Assembly: GCA_902478885.1 (NCBI GenBank)
Contig: CABSMS010000066.1
Coordinates: forward strand, 1-12,014
Length of the DNA: 12,014 nt
Source of the DNA: an uncultured Collinsella sp.
GTDB taxonomy: Bacteria; Actinomycetota; Coriobacteriia; Coriobacteriales; Coriobacteriaceae
Direction: 5' to 3'
Shown here: one piece after another, positions 8,234 to 12,014 of the stretch
How the letters are laid out: every line of letters starts with the position of its first letter
How positions within the stretch are numbered: the first letter of the stretch is position 1
Notes under the pieces: model-generated
Seen by the model: the letters and a program-made list of their open reading frames with translations, nothing else
The model's database searches: none
Told to the model about the DNA's origin: nothing
Program-made: the position numbers and the translations under genes

Positions 8234-11200
8234 ATGCCTAAACGTACTGACATCAAGCGCATCCTCGTTATTGGTTCGGGCCCCATCGTTATTGGCCAGG
8301 CCTGCGAGTTCGACTACTCCGGCGCCCAGGCCTGCAAGGTGCTCAAGGAGGATGGCTTTGAGGTCATCCTGGTCAACTCCAATCCGGCGACCATCATGAC
8401 CGACCCGGGCTTGGCCGACCGCACCTATGTTGAGCCTATCACCGCCGAGTTTATCGAGCGCGTGATCAAGAAAGAGCGCCCGGACGCGCTGCTGCCCACG
8501 CTGGGCGGCCAGACCGGTCTGAACGCCGCCGTCGAGCTGGCAAAGGACGGCACGCTCGACAAGTACGGCGTCGAGATGATCGGCTGCGACCTGGCCGCTA
8601 TCGAGCGCGGCGAGGACCGCAAACTCTTTAACGAGGCCATGGCCGAGATTGGCCTGGAGGTCGCGCGCTCGGGCTATGCCTACAGCGTGGCCGACGCCGA
8701 GACTATCGCCGAGCGCGTGGGCTATCCCTGCGTACTGCGCCCGAGCTTTACCCTCGGCGGCGCCGGCGGCGGCATCGCTCACACCCACGAGGAGCTCGTC
8801 TCCATCGTGAGCCAGGGCCTCGAGCTCTCGCCCGCCCACGAGGTGCTGGTCGAGGAGTCTATCGAGGGCTGGAAAGAGTATGAGATGGAGGTCATGCGTG
8901 ACCACGCCGGCAACGGCATCATCGTGTGCTCCATCGAGAACCTCGACCCCATGGGCGTGCATACCGGCGACTCCATCACCGTGGCGCCGGCGCAGACGCT
9001 CTCCGACCTTGAGTATCAGCGCATGCGCGTGGCCTCGCTCGCCATTCTTGAGAAGATCGGCGTCGAGACCGGTGGCTCCAACGTGCAGTTTGCCGTGAAC
9101 CCCAACACCGGCCGCCTGATCGTCATCGAGATGAACCCGCGCGTGAGCCGCTCGTCCGCGCTGGCCTCCAAGGCCACGGGTTTCCCCATTGCCAAGGCCG
9201 CCGCGCGTCTGGCCGTGGGCTATACGCTCGACGAGATCGTCAACGACATCACCAAGGCTACGCCCGCCTGCTTTGAGCCCACGATCGACTACTGTGTGGT
9301 CAAGGTGCCGCGCTTTGCCTTTGAGAAGTTCAAGGGCACCGACCCCACGCTCACCACGCGCATGAAGGCCGTGGGCGAGATTATGGCGATCGGCCGCACC
9401 TTTGAGGAGGCCTTCGGCAAGGCCATGCGCTCACTGGAGGACGGGCATCAGGGCATTTGTGCCGGTGGCAAGGAAGGTGCCGACAAGCTGAGCGACGATG
9501 AGCTCGCTCAGGCCGTGGCAACCCCGACCGAGCATCGCATCTTCTTTGTGGTCGAGGCCCTGCGCCGCAGCTGGGACGTTGCGCGTATCCATGCCATTTG
9601 CGGCATCGACCCGTGGTATCTCAACCGCATCAACGACATGGTGCAGGTCCAGGAGAGCATCCGCGGCCTGCGTGTGGAGGATATCGACGCCGACGCGATG
9701 CGCCTGCTCAAGCAGTACGGCACGAGCGACGCCGAGATTGCCGCGCTGACCGGCTCGGACGAGCGCTTTGTGCGCGCCTATCGCAAGGGTCTGGGCGTGG
9801 TTCCCAGCATGAAGACGGTCGATACCTGCGCTGCGGAGTTTTCGAGCGCCACGGAGTACCACTACAAGACGTACGAGAACATCTACCGCACGAGCCCGGA
9901 TGCCAAGAAGTGCGTGGCTCCCGACGAGACCACGCCGGCGGACAAGCCCAAGGCGATGATCCTGGGCGCCGGCCCCAACCGCATTGGCCAAGGTATCGAG
10001 TTCGATTACTGCTGCGTGCACGCGAGCTACGCACTGGCGGCTCGCGGCTTCGAGACCATCATAGTCAACTGCAACCCCGAGACCGTTTCGACTGACTACG
10101 ACACCTCGGACCGCTTGTACTTTGAGCCGCTCACCTACGAGGACGTCATGGACGTTATCGATGTCGAGCGCCCCGACGGCGTCGTGGTGACGCTCGGTGG
10201 CCAGACCCCGCTTAAGCTGGCGCGCATGCTCGAGGAGAGCGGCGTGAACATTATGGGCACCAAGCCCGATGCCATCGACTTTGCCGAGGACCGCGAGCGC
10301 TTCGCCGCTCTGCTCGACAAGCTGGGCATCATGTACCCGCCGGCGGGCCAGGCCACCTCGTTTGAGGAGGCCGAGGCCGTGGCCGCGCACATCGGCTATC
10401 CGCTGCTGGTGCGCCCGAGCTATGTGCTGGGCGGCCGCGGCATGATGATCGCCTACGATGCCGAGCATCTGCGCGATTACATGGCCGAGGCTGCGCGCAT
10501 TAGCCCCGACTACCCGGTGTACCTGGACCGCTTCCTGGAGGGTGCGATCGAGTCCGACGTCGACGCCCTGTGCGATGGCGAAGAGGTATACATCGGCGGC
10601 ATCCTGGAGCATATCGAGGAAGCCGGTATTCACTCCGGCGACTCCGCGACCTGCATCCCGCCGTTCAGCTTTAGCGAGAGCCTGCAGGCGAAGCTCCGCG
10701 AGACCACGCGCCGCATCGCGATGGCGCTGGGCGTGCGCGGTCTGGTCAACGTGCAGTACGCCATTAAGGGCGAGACCGTTTACGTGATCGAGGCCAACCC
10801 GCGCGCCAGCCGTACCGTGCCGTTTATCTCCAAGGCCACCGGCGTGCCGCTGGCCAAATGCGCGGCGCGCATCATGGCAGGCGATTCCATCGCGAGCTTG
10901 GGCCTGCCGAGCGACGAACGTCAGCTGGACTGGTTCTGCATGAAGGAAGCCGTTATGCCCTGGGGTCGTTTCCCGGGCGCCGACGTCATCCTGGGGCCCG
11001 AGATGAAGTCGACGGGCGAGGTCATGGGTATCGCTAAGAGCTATCCCGAGGCATACGCCAAGACGCAGCTGGCGATCGACTACAGGCTGCCCGACCCGAG
11101 CGCCGGCAAGGTATTCATCAGCGTGTGCGACCGCGACAAGCGCCACATCCTTTCGGTCGCGCGTATCCTGCGTTACCTGGGCTTTGACATCTGCTCCACC

Positions 11201-11548
11201 GAGGGTACGGCGCGCGTGCTGCGTGGAGGCAACGTGACGTGCGAGATCGTGGAGAAGATTAGCGGCCCGCACGACGGCGAGCGCCCCAACATCGGCGACC
11301 TCATCGCCGATGGCAAGATCGCGGTGATCATCAACACGCCGTACGGTCCGGGCTCGCGCGGCGACGGCTATCTGCTGCGCACCGAGGCGGTGCGACGCGG
11401 TGTGACCTGCGTGACCGCGATGTCTGCCGCCAACACGTATGTGAGTGCCATCGAGGCGGTGCGCGAGGACCAGCAGGGTCACGGCAGCGCCAACGACATG
11501 GGCATGGACGTCATCGCCCTGCAGGACCTGCCGCAGTACACGGTGTAG
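8234..11548 (+). CDS. carB: Carbamoyl phosphate synthetase large subunit (EC 6.3.5.5)
   Basis: Makes carbamoyl phosphate from bicarbonate, ammonia delivered by CarA and two ATP; feeds pyrimidine and arginine synthesis. The 1104 residues show the duplicated layout. The first half opens with GSGPIVIGQACEFDYSG (14-30) and has an ATP-grasp with metal ligands Glu299 and Asn301 in EMNPRVSRSSA. An oligomerisation linker runs to about 550. The second half opens with GPNRIGQGIEFDYCC (from 580) and has the matching EANPRASRT site (Glu853, Asn855). A C-terminal MGS-like regulatory domain (about 959-1085) contains CSTEGTARVLRGG and NTPYGPGSRGDG; in relatives this domain binds UMP. The ATG lies 1 nt after the carA TAA, and GAGGAG (8221-8226) sits inside the end of carA, so the genes are translationally coupled and share PyrR control. 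An in-frame ATG at 8096 lies within carA and is rejected. Confidence 0.98.
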   Translation: MPKRTDIKRILVIGSGPIVIGQACEFDYSGAQACKVLKEDGFEVILVNSNPATIMTDPGLADRTYVEPITAEFIERVIKKERPDALLPTLGGQTGLNAAVELAKDGTLDKYGVEMIGCDLAAIERGEDRKLFNEAMAEIGLEVARSGYAYSVADAETIAERVGYPCVLRPSFTLGGAGGGIAHTHEELVSIVSQGLELSPAHEVLVEESIEGWKEYEMEVMRDHAGNGIIVCSIENLDPMGVHTGDSITVAPAQTLSDLEYQRMRVASLAILEKIGVETGGSNVQFAVNPNTGRLIVIEMNPRVSRSSALASKATGFPIAKAAARLAVGYTLDEIVNDITKATPACFEPTIDYCVVKVPRFAFEKFKGTDPTLTTRMKAVGEIMAIGRTFEEAFGKAMRSLEDGHQGICAGGKEGADKLSDDELAQAVATPTEHRIFFVVEALRRSWDVARIHAICGIDPWYLNRINDMVQVQESIRGLRVEDIDADAMRLLKQYGTSDAEIAALTGSDERFVRAYRKGLGVVPSMKTVDTCAAEFSSATEYHYKTYENIYRTSPDAKKCVAPDETTPADKPKAMILGAGPNRIGQGIEFDYCCVHASYALAARGFETIIVNCNPETVSTDYDTSDRLYFEPLTYEDVMDVIDVERPDGVVVTLGGQTPLKLARMLEESGVNIMGTKPDAIDFAEDRERFAALLDKLGIMYPPAGQATSFEEAEAVAAHIGYPLLVRPSYVLGGRGMMIAYDAEHLRDYMAEAARISPDYPVYLDRFLEGAIESDVDALCDGEEVYIGGILEHIEEAGIHSGDSATCIPPFSFSESLQAKLRETTRRIAMALGVRGLVNVQYAIKGETVYVIEANPRASRTVPFISKATGVPLAKCAARIMAGDSIASLGLPSDERQLDWFCMKEAVMPWGRFPGADVILGPEMKSTGEVMGIAKSYPEAYAKTQLAIDYRLPDPSAGKVFISVCDRDKRHILSVARILRYLGFDICSTEGTARVLRGGNVTCEIVEKISGPHDGERPNIGDLIADGKIAVIINTPYGPGSRGDGYLLRTEAVRRGVTCVTAMSAANTYVSAIEAVREDQQGHGSANDMGMDVIALQDLPQYTV

Positions 11549-11560
11549 ATTGAGCTGGCC

Positions 11561-11648
11561 GGCCGGGGCGGAGGGGGCTGAGTTTCTCACTGAGCGACTC
11601 TGCTTGCAGCCGGAGCGAAGGGGGAAACTCAGCCCCTCCGCCCCGGCC
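11561..11648. repeat. Long GC-rich hairpin element downstream of carB
   Basis: Arms 11561-11586 (26 nt) and 11624-11648 (25 nt) are complementary except for one extra G in the left arm; they contain GGCCGGGGCGGAGG and GGCTGAGTTTC. The 37-nt interior (11587-11623) has no matching arm. It starts 13 nt after the carB stop. No T-run follows, so it is not a classical terminator, but the RNA hairpin would be very stable and could mark or protect the carAB mRNA end. It is equally compatible with a dispersed palindromic repeat. Confidence 0.7.
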
Positions 11649-11721
11649 TACGGTGACTCGGTTGCACCGTGTGCTGCCGAAGGGGCTTTGCGCGATGACT
11701 AGGGCTGAATAAAAAGTGAGT

Positions 11722-11741
11722 GTGGGCAGAGCCCACGTTTT
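11722..11741 (+). terminator. Short hairpin with T-run, first of two terminators after carB
   Basis: GTGGGC (11722-11727) and GCCCAC (11731-11736) form a 6-bp stem with an AGA loop, followed by GTTTT (11737-11741). It is weaker than the hairpin 7 nt downstream and may act with it. The DNA between 11649 and 11721 shows no gene. Confidence 0.55.
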
Positions 11742-11747
11742 GTATGG

Positions 11748-11785
11748 GGTCCTCCGGTGAATTGCATTCACCGGAGGACCTTTTT
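11748..11785 (+). terminator. Strong intrinsic terminator on the + strand
   Basis: A perfect 14-bp stem, GGTCCTCCGGTGAA (11748-11761) with TTCACCGGAGGACC (11767-11780), has a 5-nt TTGCA loop and is followed by five Ts (11781-11785). It lies 199 nt after the carB stop and is the only textbook terminator for that operon. The minus strand lacks a matching T-run, so it is unidirectional. Confidence 0.9.
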
Positions 11786-11806
11786 GTGGCTGGCTGAGAG
11801 TGCCGC

Positions 11807-12009
11807 TGGACAGTTAGTTCAGATTTGTATTTTTGTGAGGGTGGAAAAGGCCGATTTGAGCTCAAATGAGTCGTTCTTGGCGGTCTGATGCGACAAGGAT
11901 GCGCAGTCAGGAATGAGAAAAGGGCGTTATTGGGTCTAAAACGGCTTCAAAACGATACGTTTGCACGTAAGGACCCGGCCAAAAAATACAAATCTGAACT
12001 AACTGTCCA
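11807..12009. mobile_element. MITE-like element with perfect 28-bp terminal inverted repeats
   Basis: The termini 11807-11834 and 11982-12009 are perfect 28-bp inverted repeats beginning TGGACAGTTAGTTCAG and ending TGTATTTTT. The element is 203 bp long and its 147-bp interior has no convincing gene. The interior holds a perfect 14-bp palindrome, ATTTGAGCTCAAAT (11854-11867). TG...CA ends, perfect terminal repeats, small size and lack of coding capacity fit a non-autonomous transposable element. I see no clear target-site duplication: the left flank ends TGCCGC, and only five bases (CCATC) are visible on the right before the window ends. A long-stem structured RNA is an alternative. Confidence 0.65.
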
Positions 12010-12014
12010 CCATC

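Noticed and set aside
6745..8286. Minus-strand open frame opposite carA
   Set aside because: Codon-bias shadow; it crosses the PyrR hairpin and the carA-carB junction and encodes no known fold.
9431..11590. 719-residue minus-strand open frame opposite carB
   Set aside because: Shadow of carB with His/Ala/Val-rich low complexity; it would begin inside the GC-rich hairpin after carB.
11629..11865. Short minus-strand open frames in the region after carB
   Set aside because: They cross the terminator and the terminal repeat of the MITE-like element; no start signal or recognisable product.

Overview
The window is a stretch of GC-rich bacterial chromosome in which every supported gene lies on the + strand. 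The protein sequences, the strong C/G third-position bias and the intergenic style suggest an actinobacterium of the class Coriobacteriia, most like Collinsella. That assignment comes from recognition and was not confirmed by a search. The content is core metabolism: purine and pyrimidine nucleotide synthesis flanking a small transport/membrane cassette.

Layout. (1) 70-3496 holds purA (adenylosuccinate synthetase), purD (GAR synthetase, TTG start) and a Nudix hydrolase of the ADP-ribose pyrophosphatase type. purD and the Nudix gene are 21 nt apart and probably share a transcript; a hairpin separates purA from purD. (2) 3497-3743 is non-coding: a 12-bp perfect hairpin, a roughly 98-nt compound palindrome, and a weak candidate promoter for the next gene. 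(3) 3744-6495 holds a complete half-size ABC exporter followed 19 nt later by an unrecognised single-pass membrane protein; they look like a two-gene operon ending in a strong intrinsic terminator. (4) 6496-6792 holds that terminator, a long near-perfect inverted repeat built from four alternating copies of one 9-10 bp motif, two candidate promoters and a PyrR-type RNA hairpin placed just upstream of the carA ribosome binding site. (5) 6793-11548 is carA-carB, the two subunits of carbamoyl phosphate synthetase, separated by 1 nt. (6) 11549-12014 has no gene: a long GC-rich hairpin, two terminator hairpins and a 203-bp element with perfect 28-bp terminal inverted repeats (MITE-like) that ends 5 nt before the window does.

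How it fits together. PurA commits IMP to AMP, PurD performs the second step of de novo purine synthesis, and CarAB makes carbamoyl phosphate for pyrimidines and arginine. The hairpin upstream of carA carries the hexaloop pattern bound by PyrR, so carAB is probably repressed at translation when UMP/UTP is high. No pyrR gene is in the window.

The proteins are ordinary apart from an enlarged CarA and the orphan membrane protein. What merits a second look is the non-coding DNA: three of the larger gaps contain a long palindromic element (four structurally distinct elements in all), as expected of dispersed intergenic repeats. I saw no defence system, CRISPR array, phage gene, tRNA or rRNA.
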